64,000 bases of DNA from Anaerosporobacter mobilis DSM 15930 (lineage in GTDB: Bacteria; Bacillota; Clostridia; Lachnospirales; Lachnospiraceae). The stretch spans positions 1-64,000 of the forward strand of contig NZ_FRCP01000015.1 of assembly GCF_900142955.1 (NCBI RefSeq). Direction: 5' to 3'. This document shows, piece after piece, positions 9,393-17,780 of this stretch (within the stretch, counting starts at the first letter, position 1; the number at the start of each line of letters is the position of its first letter). Made by a program: the position numbers and the translations under genes. Below the pieces are notes generated by a model. The model saw only the letters and a list, made by a program, of their open reading frames with translations, was not told the origin of the DNA and ran no database searches.

Positions 9393-10397
9393 TTATGCCT
9401 TAGCCTTAACTTTTCTACGTTTTAGATATACCACTCCACCTGCTGCTATTGCCGTCATAACGATCACACCAACAACTGCTCCTGATGATGAACCTGCCAT
9501 TACGATTTCATCTCTACCAATATTCGGATTGTATAACTTAATCTCTCGCATCGACTCAACCGGAATACCAGTTATATGAGAAATTACATTCAAATCAATC
9601 GCAAATTCAACTTCATCACCAATTGAATGATTTTTATCATATACAGTAAAAACCGATTCTCCCATATAATACTTCGGATAATCATTGTAAAAAACACCCA
9701 ACCCAGTTGTAATACCTTCCGGAAGATTAGACATGTCTGTATCCCAATCAATGTTACCGTCTGATGTACCCTTTTGAATAGTCAACCCAACCTTCGTACT
9801 GTTGTTTATTGTAAGTTCCATGTAACCTACTATCATCTGTCTATTGAACGCATTGTTCATCTTATAATGTCCATAAAGAATATCACCATCAAGATATAAT
9901 GCACCTTGATGAACTTGATCTGGATTAGGTGAATACCATGAGATATCTGTATGCGGAATGTGATTCCAATCTGAATACGTACCGTCTACCTGGATAGTCC
10001 CCCCATATGTAAGATTCTCATCTTCAATGCCTTCTAATAAATCTTCCGCAGTTTCTTCCGTTTCTTCACTAACTATATCACTTTCCTCTTCTGTCTTGTT
10101 ATCTTCTGTCTTGTTATCTTCTGTCTTGTTATCTTCTGTCTTGTTATCTTCTGTCTTGTTATCTTCTTCCGTTACGTTACTTTCTTCCTTATTATTTTCT
10201 TCTTCCGTTATATTACTTTCTTCCCTATCAACTTCTTCTTCCGTTACATTACCTTCTGCATCGGCACCTTCTGCCTTAGCAGAATCCTCTTCCGTTACGA
10301 CACTATCTACGGTCTGACTAGCGATAGCATTGGTAGGTATTGCAATTGCTTGTGTGATTAGTAACAAGCTACAAATAATTAATAAACTTCTTTTCAT
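9393..10397 (-). CDS. Secreted protein with Firmicu-CTERM-type sorting tail (likely XrtG substrate)
   Basis: The chosen ATG follows GGAG at 9 nt and gives 334 aa. The N-terminus MKRSLLIICSLLLITQAIA is a signal peptide. A long acidic Glu/Asn/Lys/Thr linker with five tandem KTEDN units follows, then a globular domain of about 180 residues (a beta-rich region with GTYSDWNHIPH). The C-terminus has a Gly/Ser-rich GSSSGAVVG stretch, a hydrophobic helix and KRRKVKAKA. This tripartite end matches the Firmicu-CTERM class proposed as the XrtG recognition signal, and the exosortase gene follows 116 bp downstream. The globular domain's function is unknown. Confidence 0.8.
   Translation of the reverse strand: MKRSLLIICSLLLITQAIAIPTNAIASQTVDSVVTEEDSAKAEGADAEGNVTEEEVDREESNITEEENNKEESNVTEEDNKTEDNKTEDNKTEDNKTEDNKTEEESDIVSEETEETAEDLLEGIEDENLTYGGTIQVDGTYSDWNHIPHTDISWYSPNPDQVHQGALYLDGDILYGHYKMNNAFNRQMIVGYMELTINNSTKVGLTIQKGTSDGNIDWDTDMSNLPEGITTGLGVFYNDYPKYYMGESVFTVYDKNHSIGDEVEFAIDLNVISHITGIPVESMREIKLYNPNIGRDEIVMAGSSSGAVVGVIVMTAIAAGGVVYLKRRKVKAKA
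10095..10169. repeat. 15-bp tandem repeat, 5 copies, inside a surface-protein gene
   Basis: The unit cttgttatcttctgt is repeated from 10095 to 10169; four copies are exact and the fifth ends differently. It encodes the KTEDN pentapeptide in the linker of the XrtG-linked surface protein. The unit length is a multiple of three, so copy-number change would vary linker length without a frameshift. Confidence 0.95.
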
Positions 10398-10421
10398 AAG
10401 AATCACTCCGTATTCGACTAC

Positions 10422-10874
10422 TTATAAGTACTTTTTTTGAGCTTCTAATATTCTCTCAAGTTGTCTTGAACTATTCTGTATATGAGCAGAAGAAAGAAGA
10501 ATACGATCAGAAATCGAATAGATACGCAATGGATTTTCACAGATATCAATCTGAATTAAATCCAAATTTACACTCTGTAACTTTTCTTTAATTTCTTCGT
10601 AAAAATACTCCCCCATAACTTCTATGGTTGGTACTTCTTCTTCAAAACAGGCAAGTTTATTTAATTTTTCTCCTGAAAATCTGCTGAAATACTCTTCTAG
10701 GAAACGATCAACTTTTGAAAAAAGGTCAATATTATAATTCTCATATGTTTCCATATACAATAAGATAGTAAATGTGTGAGGATGCATACCTTCATCTGAC
10801 TTTGTCATAGAATGTTGTGCACTAAAATAATATTTGAATTTGTAATAATGCAACAACTTATCTTGTAAAATCAT
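10422..10874 (-). CDS. 6-pyruvoyl-tetrahydropterin synthase/QueD-like protein (second copy)
   Basis: The 150-aa protein is a divergent paralogue of the product of 4445-4882. His21 (SAQHSM) and His31/His33 (MHPHTF) supply the PTPS-type zinc triad, followed by LNKL and PTIE segments and a late acidic CENPL segment. As in the other copy, no cysteine lies between the first His and the HxH, so the classical catalytic Cys is missing. The C-terminus has an extra helical tail of about 25 residues. The start follows GAGGAG at 5 nt. It is the first gene of the leftward XrtG cluster, 24 bp before the surface-protein gene. Why an exosortase locus needs pterin-synthase-like proteins is not known. Confidence 0.75.
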   Translation of the reverse strand: MILQDKLLHYYKFKYYFSAQHSMTKSDEGMHPHTFTILLYMETYENYNIDLFSKVDRFLEEYFSRFSGEKLNKLACFEEEVPTIEVMGEYFYEEIKEKLQSVNLDLIQIDICENPLRIYSISDRILLSSAHIQNSSRQLERILEAQKKYL

Positions 10875-10907
10875 AGCTACTCCTCACACTTCTATCTTTT
10901 GATTCTT

Positions 10908-10916
10908 ATTTTATCA
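10908..10916 (-). promoter_or_regulatory. Possible extended -10 promoter for the XrtG cluster
   Basis: The minus strand reads TGATAAAAT, an extended -10 element, about 35 bp upstream of the first gene of the cluster. A good -35 box at the right distance is not evident. Offered only because it is the best promoter-like element in this 144-bp gap. Confidence 0.35.
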
Positions 10917-11018
10917 CATTACATAGTAATAACAAATACCTTTTTCTAATTTTCTACAGATTTCATCATAACACACAATCATATTGTAGTTTTTTAGAAA
11001 CTAATGGTCATAAGCAAT

Positions 11019-12161
11019 CTAATTTGTAAATATTTGAGTCCAATACACTACATTATTACTATCAATGTAACACCCGACTCCTAGTTTATTGTAGTTCTTT
11101 GACATAATATTTGCACGATGACCAGAGGAATTCATCCATGCATTCACAACATCTTCTGGTGTTCTTTGACCGTATGCAATGTTTTCACCAGCCGCTTGAT
11201 ATGATATACCCATTTCTTTTAATATACTTGAAAACGAAGAACCGTTAGGTCTTGTATGTGAAAAGCTTTTCTTAATCTCTTGCGATCTAACATATGCTGC
11301 CTTCTCTATCGTTGAATTTGTTGTTAATTGACTTAAACCTTCTTTGGCTCTTTCAATATTAACAAGACGTAACACTTCTTGTGTATAGGCCGCATTACTT
11401 GATGTAGACGAACTTTGGTTGTCTTGATTGATATCTGCATTTTTATCACTTTCGTTATTGCTTCCATTATTACTTCCATTAATGCTTCCGAATGTAATCT
11501 TGTTTGATTTAATCTTGCTTGAATATACGCCGTAGTACTTTATGTTCGCACTCTTCCTATAAGCTCGCACCCTATAATAATATGTTATAGAGGAATCAGC
11601 TGACATATCTGTATAGCTTAATGTTGTTGAACTTCCTATATATTCATATTTACCATTTAGCGAATTGGAACGATATACGTTGTATTTACTTGCGTTTGAC
11701 ACGTAGTTCCAACTTATCTTACGTCCATTTGTTTGATTTGTAACTTTTACATTCGCTGTCTTTTTCAACGTAGAGGAAACATAAGCTACATTAGAATAAG
11801 AACTATAAACCTTCTTGCCATTTACAGTTTTGTAAGCACGTACCTTGTAGTAATAACTGCTTGAAGACTTACGCCCTGTATCTTTATATGTTGTTGATGC
11901 TACGTTTGCTATGTGCGCATACTTTCCAGCTTTTGAGGTTGCACGATAGATGCTGTATCCTTGTGCCCCTGAAACTTTACTCATGGAAAGTGTAGCCGTT
12001 GTTGCCGTTCGTTGTTTGATTGTCAGGTTCGACTTAGATAACGATGTAGCAGCATGTGCTTTCCAAACACCTTGGTTTGCAAGCGGCATTGTTATGTAGC
12101 TAACTACTATACACAGTAAACAGGCTAAAATTGATATTTTCAGTATTTTCTTTCTCTTCAT
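11019..12161 (-). CDS. Secreted CAP (SCP/PR-1)-domain protein with fibronectin type III-like repeats
   Basis: The 380-aa product starts with a signal peptide (ILKISILACLLCIVVSYI). Two fibronectin-III-like domains follow (about 40-130 and 135-220), each with the VSGAQGYSIYRA or VSNASKYNVYRS strand and a YYYKVRAY/YYYRVRAY strand. An Asn/Ser-rich linker leads to a C-terminal CAP domain of the YkwD type (about 258-380). CAP signatures include VLRLVNIERAKEGL, HTRPNGSSF, AGENIAYGQ and SSGHRANIM. It is exported and probably cell-wall associated. CAP proteins in Firmicutes have mostly unknown function. The start ATG follows GGGAG at 8 nt. It is co-oriented with the XrtG cluster but separated by 144 bp. 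Confidence 0.9.
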   Translation of the reverse strand: MKRKKILKISILACLLCIVVSYITMPLANQGVWKAHAATSLSKSNLTIKQRTATTATLSMSKVSGAQGYSIYRATSKAGKYAHIANVASTTYKDTGRKSSSSYYYKVRAYKTVNGKKVYSSYSNVAYVSSTLKKTANVKVTNQTNGRKISWNYVSNASKYNVYRSNSLNGKYEYIGSSTTLSYTDMSADSSITYYYRVRAYRKSANIKYYGVYSSKIKSNKITFGSINGSNNGSNNESDKNADINQDNQSSSTSSNAAYTQEVLRLVNIERAKEGLSQLTTNSTIEKAAYVRSQEIKKSFSHTRPNGSSFSSILKEMGISYQAAGENIAYGQRTPEDVVNAWMNSSGHRANIMSKNYNKLGVGCYIDSNNVVYWTQIFTN

Positions 12162-12276
12162 ATTCTTTTCTCCCTTGTATTAAATTCATTTATATCGTAA
12201 CACTTTTGTAACATTTATGTAATATATTATTAATGGAAATATTGCTACGATTAGGTATTATAAGGGAACAAATGTA

Positions 12277-12320
12277 AAAAGACCATTTATCTAGTCATAC
12301 ATTCTAGACAAATGGTCTTA
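12277..12320 (-). terminator. Rho-independent terminator
   Basis: On the minus strand, AAGACCATTTGTCTAG pairs with CTAGATAAATGGTCTT across a 9-nt loop and is followed by a short T-run. It lies just after the stop of the YjiH-type gene that ends at 12372. Confidence 0.85.
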
Positions 12321-12371
12321 TAATTTGATCAACAACACGAATCTGAGGTAGGTTTCAACTAGAACCCTGCT

Positions 12372-13745
12372 CTAGAATAAAAATCTTGCTATTATCGCAA
12401 CAATTGGTAACGTAATTAAAGTTCTCTCAATAAATATCAGAAAGATTTCCTTAATATTAACTGGAATCTTTGATGCAATTAGTAACGCTCCTACTTCTGA
12501 TAAGTAGATTAATTGACATACAGAAACTGCGGCAACGACAAACCTTGTCATATCGTTTGTTACAGTAGCGATTAATACAGAAGGTAATAACATATCTGCG
12601 AACCCAGCAAACAACGTTTGTGATGCAACCGCTGCCTCTGGTACCCCTAGTATCTCAAGAAGAGGTAAGAAAGGTAAGCCAAGGATACGAAAGATTGGTG
12701 TATATTCTGCAATAAGCAAAGCGACGGTTCCTATCGTCATAACAATTGGGATAACTGCAATCCACATTTCAAGTACATTCTTAAATCCATCTATCAATAC
12801 ACTCTTACATACATTGACACCATCAACTTTCTCTAGAGCTTTCTGCACTCCATATTGAAAACATTTTGTGTCAGTGGGTATCTCCTCTTTGTCAGTCTTA
12901 TGGGTTCCATCATAAAAACGATCTTTCTTTCTTGAAAGTGGCGGCAATTTTGGTAACACTATCGCTACCATGATACATGCAAATGTAACAGTAAGGTAGA
13001 ATGGCACAAACATATGCGATAGACCTACGGTGTTAATTACAACTAAACTGAAGGTAATCGATACAAGAGAAAAGTTTGTTCCAATTACACAAGCCTCTTT
13101 CTCGGTGTAGAATCCCTCTTCATATTGCTTGCTGGTTAATAAAACTCCAATTGTACCGTCTCCTAGCCAGGAAGCTATTGCATCAATAGCTGCTCTACCA
13201 GGCAAACCAAATACCGGGCGCATAACCTTAATTAGTAAAGCACCTGCGAATTCTAACAAGCCAAAGTTTAATAACAATGGTAATAGAATACCTGCAAGTA
13301 AGAATATAGTAAACAATACAGGAAGCAAATTGTAAAATACAAGGCCCCCTGTATTCGTTGATGCAATAAAATTAATATCTTTTGCAAATAATACGATACA
13401 ACCAAATGCGAATGCAATTCCCCTACCAACTAACCATAATGGTGACACGGCAAATAACTCCGACAATACTTTGTCCTTGTTCGAATATTTATTAAAAATT
13501 AGTGTTAGTAAGCTTCCAAAAAAGGATATTGTCAATACTCCAATTAAGATATAGTCAATATAAGGTGCGATATAGTCACTCATCAAATTAGATAGTAGTG
13601 CAATTGGAATTGTAACTTCTCCCTCCTTCACTACAGGAAACATAAAGAGTATAATTCCAATAACTGATGGAATTAAAAACTTTATATAATTCTTTCCTTT
13701 TTTAATATATAATTCTTTCTTTAAATAATTATTACTTCTGTTCAT
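12372..13745 (-). CDS. yjiH: YjiH family membrane protein with nucleoside-recognition (Gate) domains
   Basis: The 457-aa polytopic protein has about eleven transmembrane helices. Two Gate-type regions are visible: the first around FGLPGRAAIDAIASWLGDGTIGVLL (about 178-203) and the second around LEILGVPEAAVASQTLFAGF (about 360-380). This arrangement is typical of YjiH-like proteins, related to SpmA/SpmB and nucleoside transporter gates. Substrate and role are unknown. It appears to be a single-gene unit with its own terminator. The start follows GGGAG at 5 nt. Confidence 0.8.
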   Translation of the reverse strand: MNRSNNYLKKELYIKKGKNYIKFLIPSVIGIILFMFPVVKEGEVTIPIALLSNLMSDYIAPYIDYILIGVLTISFFGSLLTLIFNKYSNKDKVLSELFAVSPLWLVGRGIAFAFGCIVLFAKDINFIASTNTGGLVFYNLLPVLFTIFLLAGILLPLLLNFGLLEFAGALLIKVMRPVFGLPGRAAIDAIASWLGDGTIGVLLTSKQYEEGFYTEKEACVIGTNFSLVSITFSLVVINTVGLSHMFVPFYLTVTFACIMVAIVLPKLPPLSRKKDRFYDGTHKTDKEEIPTDTKCFQYGVQKALEKVDGVNVCKSVLIDGFKNVLEMWIAVIPIVMTIGTVALLIAEYTPIFRILGLPFLPLLEILGVPEAAVASQTLFAGFADMLLPSVLIATVTNDMTRFVVAAVSVCQLIYLSEVGALLIASKIPVNIKEIFLIFIERTLITLPIVAIIARFLF

Positions 13746-13844
13746 TCATTCTCCCACTTATTACTGTTTTATCCATAGTTTTAAGCTGACGCGTGTATGA
13801 ACTACTATATCCAATGGTGTATAAAAAATCAATATAAATACATA

Positions 13845-13881
13845 AAGATAACGGTGGTAAGTTCTACCACCGTTATCTTTC
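13845..13881. terminator. Strong hairpin, probable terminator
   Basis: A perfect 16-bp inverted repeat (AAAGATAACGGTGGTA against its complement) with a 5-nt loop lies 42 bp past the stop of the ABC exporter operon. The T-run is only three bases, so termination efficiency is uncertain. The hairpin itself is unambiguous. Confidence 0.75.
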
Positions 13882-13922
13882 AACACTTATAATTATATTT
13901 AGCTACTCTATTAAATGTAACC

Positions 13923-15713
13923 TTAGTTGTTCAATAAAAACTTATATTGAGACATATATAATTCCTTATATTCACCACCATAACGAATCAATTCATCATG
14001 GCTACCTTTTTCAATAATTTCTCCTTTGTCAACATACATAATACAGGTTGAATTCTTAATTGTTGACAAACGGTGAGCAATAATAAACGAAGTACGATTT
14101 TTGAGTAGGCGATTTAATCCCTCTTGCAAGGCAATTTCTGTTTCCGTATCAATACTTGATGTTGCCTCATCTAAGATTAAAATCTTAGGGTTTGCAAGCA
14201 ATGCTCTCGCGAAAGAAATTAATTGTCTTTGTCCTGCTGATAGTCGATTTCCTCTTTCATTCACTTCCGTTAGGTATCCGTTCTCCATCTGCATGATGAA
14301 GTCATGTGCACAAACCGTTTTTGCAGCTTCTATAACTTCTTCATCTGTTGCTATCATATTACCGTAACGGATATTGTCCATAATTGTTCCAGAGAATATA
14401 AAGCTATCCTGTAGCATAACCCCCATCTGAGAACGTAAGGATTTAATTGTTACTGTATTAATATCAATTCCATCAATTAAGATCTGTCCTGAATCTAGAT
14501 TATAGAAACGACTAAGTAAATTGATAATGGTTGTTTTACCTGCTCCTGTAGGACCTACAATTGCATAAGACTCACCTTTATTGATCTTGAAACTAACATT
14601 TCTAAGAATCGGATTCTCTTTCTCATAGCTAAAATATACATTCTTGAATTCCACATCACCATAAATAGGTGGCATTGTAATAGCATCTGGTGCATCCTTC
14701 ACGTCAACTGGCTCATCAATAGTTTCAAAGATTCTCTCAAGATAAGAAATCGCAGTTAACAAACTATTATAGAAACTTGCCATATTCGTAATTGGTGCCC
14801 AGAAACGACTTATATAAGAAGCAAATGCTACCAACGTACCAATTGTAACTCCATTCACTCCGCCTACCAACCAAGATATACCTAATACGTAAATAATCGA
14901 TGTGGTAATGGCTGATATGTTATCCACAAGTGGAGATAACATAAAGTTATAGTGTACCGCCTCCATCCATGCTGAACGATAATTATCGCTTAATGTATTG
15001 AAGATATTTGAATTCGTTTCCTCACGTACGAAGGATTGTGTAACTCGGATACCATTCATACTTTCTGCAATATAAGCATTTAGATTCGATGATTTATTAC
15101 TTAACTTCTGCCATGCACTTCTTTGTTTCTTCTTAATAGTTATTAAAAAGGCTACCATGACTGGAATACCACATAGACAAATCAGTGTTAATTTCACATT
15201 GATTGTAAGCATGAATATAATAATGAATACTAAACTGAATAAATCAGTAATCGTATTAATAATACCATTGGATAATAAATCACTAATATTATTCACATAG
15301 TTTACGACACGTACTTGAATCTTACCATGTGGACGGTCGTCATAATAGGAAAATGGTAACTCCTGCAAATGAACAAACAAGTCTCTACGAATTTGGTGAA
15401 TAATATCCTGTCCGATTTGTGCCATGCATTTAATCTTAATTCTAAGTGTAATTACAATTACTAGCACAACAATTAGATATAAGATACTCATCTTAACGAT
15501 TCCGCTAATATTCTCATTTGGAATATAATTATCCATAACAACCATAAGAAGTTTTGGTCCAAGCATACTTAATGCACTGGCTGTTAGCATAATTATAATT
15601 ACAAATATCATTTTATTACGATATGGTTTTATATAATGAAATAATCGTTTTAATTGGTTTACGTCAAATTGCGTCTCTAAGGATTCATCTACATCATATT
15701 TATTTCTAGCCAT
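13923..15713 (-). CDS. Heterodimeric ABC exporter subunit, canonical ATPase side
   Basis: The 596-aa half-transporter has six N-terminal transmembrane helices (about 30-320) and a C-terminal nucleotide-binding domain. Walker A is GPTGAGKTT, the signature is LSAGQRQL, Walker B is ILDEATSSID with the catalytic Glu, and the switch His is IIAHRLS. The signature deviates from LSGGQ. With the partner at 15713-17467 it forms one consensus and one degenerate ATP site. The start overlaps the partner's stop by one base (TAATG), so they are coupled. The family exports drugs, lipids or peptides; the substrate cannot be told from sequence. Confidence 0.95.
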   Translation of the reverse strand: MARNKYDVDESLETQFDVNQLKRLFHYIKPYRNKMIFVIIIMLTASALSMLGPKLLMVVMDNYIPNENISGIVKMSILYLIVVLVIVITLRIKIKCMAQIGQDIIHQIRRDLFVHLQELPFSYYDDRPHGKIQVRVVNYVNNISDLLSNGIINTITDLFSLVFIIIFMLTINVKLTLICLCGIPVMVAFLITIKKKQRSAWQKLSNKSSNLNAYIAESMNGIRVTQSFVREETNSNIFNTLSDNYRSAWMEAVHYNFMLSPLVDNISAITTSIIYVLGISWLVGGVNGVTIGTLVAFASYISRFWAPITNMASFYNSLLTAISYLERIFETIDEPVDVKDAPDAITMPPIYGDVEFKNVYFSYEKENPILRNVSFKINKGESYAIVGPTGAGKTTIINLLSRFYNLDSGQILIDGIDINTVTIKSLRSQMGVMLQDSFIFSGTIMDNIRYGNMIATDEEVIEAAKTVCAHDFIMQMENGYLTEVNERGNRLSAGQRQLISFARALLANPKILILDEATSSIDTETEIALQEGLNRLLKNRTSFIIAHRLSTIKNSTCIMYVDKGEIIEKGSHDELIRYGGEYKELYMSQYKFLLNN

Positions 15714-17467
15714 TACTTGATTCCCTCCTTCATTGATGCAATTGTATCAAACTCACCATATTGATGGTTAAACACAGTATAATAATAGCCCTTTTTATCA
15801 AGTAAACTATCATGATTACCCGATTCCACTATTCTTCCATTATCAAGTACAAGAATTAAATCTGCATCTTTTATTGAAGATATTCTATGGGCAATTACGA
15901 ATACAGTTCTCTCATCAGCTAAATTCCCTAGAGCCTCTTGAATCTGTGACTCCGTCTCCATATCAACTGCAGATGTTGTATCATCAAGGATTACAATTGA
16001 TGGATTTTTAAGCAGTGCTCTGGCAAGTGATATTCTTTGCTTCTGACCGCCTGATAGCCCAACTCCTCGCTCACCAACAATAGTATCATATCCTTCTGGC
16101 ATCTTAAGAATGAAATCATGTGCATTCGCAATCTTCGCAACTCTCTCCACCTCTTCGAAGGTACAATTCGGTCTACCATATGCAATATTACCTTCTACGG
16201 TATCTGAGAATAAGAATACATCCTGCATCGCCATACCAATATGATCTCTTAGATAATGAAGATCCATATCCTTAACGTTCACGCCGTCGATACACACTTC
16301 ACCTTTTGTTACATCATAGAAACGACAAAGTAGATTCATAATGGTCGATTTACCTGAACCGGTAGCACCAATAATACCTACCGTCTGCCCGGATTTAACA
16401 GTAAAATCAATATCTTTAAGAATTACATCATCCTCTGCTTTATAGTTTACATGACGAAACTCAATATTACCTTTGACACGTTTTCCCTTATAAGCACCTT
16501 CTGGCTCTTTGATATCCGGTTCTTCACAGAATGTTGAATAGATCTTCTCAACCGATGTTACAAATCTCTGTACATCATTGGTTAACCAACCAGCCATACG
16601 AAGCGGATTGTTAAGCATCCATAAGTATCCATTAATAGTGAATAGATTACCAAGTGTCATCTGCTTATTAACAACCATAATACCACCAACGAGCATTAAT
16701 ATTGCATATAACAAATTGGAGAAGAATTCAAAAATAGGTATGTATTTGGTCCAGATAGCAGTCGCACCAAGCTCTGCTGCCCGATATGCATCGTTTTCTT
16801 TATCAAACTTCTCTATTTCAAAATCTTCTTTTGCAAATGCTTTTACTACTCTATTTCCACTAATATTCTCTTGTGCGAAGGTATTAAGACTAGAGAATTG
16901 ATTACGAATCTTATGAAACGCTGGCTTAATATTCTTCATTTGAAAATAAGTTGTCAATGCAGTAAACGGTAACACTATAACCATACAAAGCGCTAAGCGA
17001 ACATCTACTGTAAAAATCATAACCAGAGCAATTATAAATAGGATTACATTCTCATAGATTGCATAGATTACGTAGGCTACAAAGTGGCGGATTGCATCCA
17101 TATCTCCTGTCTGTCTAGACATGAGATCTCCTGTACGATTCTTATTATAGAACTGGAAATCTTGTTCTAATAACCGTTTATATAAGGCATCTCTCATAGA
17201 ATATAAAACGCCTTGTGATGATTTCTCGAAAATCATCAGGAATAGATAACGTAATATAGATCGTACTACTGTTATTCCTATCAATATTACAATTAGTTTT
17301 GGGAGTAACGAATGCTTTCCTCCCTCTATTACCTCATCAATTAACATACCTGAAACGTATGGATTGATAATTGCAAGTACCGATGTGATTGTTACTAATA
17401 ATAATGCACATAATAGTCGATACTTGTATTTCTTCACGAATGTGTAGAACCATTGCATTGCCGACAT
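15713..17467 (-). CDS. Heterodimeric ABC exporter subunit, degenerate-site side
   Basis: The 584-aa half-transporter has six transmembrane helices and a nucleotide-binding domain with Walker A GATGSGKST, signature LSGGQKQRIS and switch His in VIAHRIS. Walker B ends ILDDTTSAVD: the catalytic glutamate is replaced by aspartate. Its own Walker motifs pair with the partner's deviant LSAGQ signature, so both deviations fall in the same composite ATP site, as in heterodimeric exporters such as TM287/288 and BmrCD. It is the first gene of the two-gene unit, with its start after GAGGG. Confidence 0.95.
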   Translation of the reverse strand: MSAMQWFYTFVKKYKYRLLCALLLVTITSVLAIINPYVSGMLIDEVIEGGKHSLLPKLIVILIGITVVRSILRYLFLMIFEKSSQGVLYSMRDALYKRLLEQDFQFYNKNRTGDLMSRQTGDMDAIRHFVAYVIYAIYENVILFIIALVMIFTVDVRLALCMVIVLPFTALTTYFQMKNIKPAFHKIRNQFSSLNTFAQENISGNRVVKAFAKEDFEIEKFDKENDAYRAAELGATAIWTKYIPIFEFFSNLLYAILMLVGGIMVVNKQMTLGNLFTINGYLWMLNNPLRMAGWLTNDVQRFVTSVEKIYSTFCEEPDIKEPEGAYKGKRVKGNIEFRHVNYKAEDDVILKDIDFTVKSGQTVGIIGATGSGKSTIMNLLCRFYDVTKGEVCIDGVNVKDMDLHYLRDHIGMAMQDVFLFSDTVEGNIAYGRPNCTFEEVERVAKIANAHDFILKMPEGYDTIVGERGVGLSGGQKQRISLARALLKNPSIVILDDTTSAVDMETESQIQEALGNLADERTVFVIAHRISSIKDADLILVLDNGRIVESGNHDSLLDKKGYYYTVFNHQYGEFDTIASMKEGIK

Positions 17468-17663
17468 ACTGTCCCTCTTTCCTTTCCATGGTCTCGATTA
17501 GACCAATTCAAAATATTACACCATAACAATTATGTTTAGCTTCCATTCATTATAGGGCAAACAATTTTTGAATTCTAACAATTTTATTGCAAGTTATAAC
17601 AATTTCTTTGCATGTATTGATTGGATAATCGCAAAACATCCTGTTAATTTCCATTTATTTATG

Positions 17664-17730
17664 CAAAAAATAGCTGTAACAACTTTACTAGGCATATAAT
17701 AACATGCCTAATGAATATGTTACAGCTATT
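17664..17730 (-). terminator. Rho-independent terminator with nested stems
   Basis: On the minus strand, AAATAGCTGTAACA pairs with TGTTACAGCTATTT, and an inner TAGGCATG/ATGCCTA stem sits in the loop. Six T residues follow. It lies about 50 bp after the stop of the ABC permease gene (17781). The rest of the 313-bp gap 17468-17780 is AT-rich, and I see no gene in it. Confidence 0.85.
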
Positions 17731-17780
17731 TATATTTACTATATTAACTTACTGTATTACGTAGTTCAGTTTCAAGTCTA

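Noticed and set aside
10027..10317. Long open frame antisense to the surface-protein gene
   Set aside because: It is a serine/leucine-rich mirror of the repetitive acidic linker of the real gene and has no ribosome-binding site.
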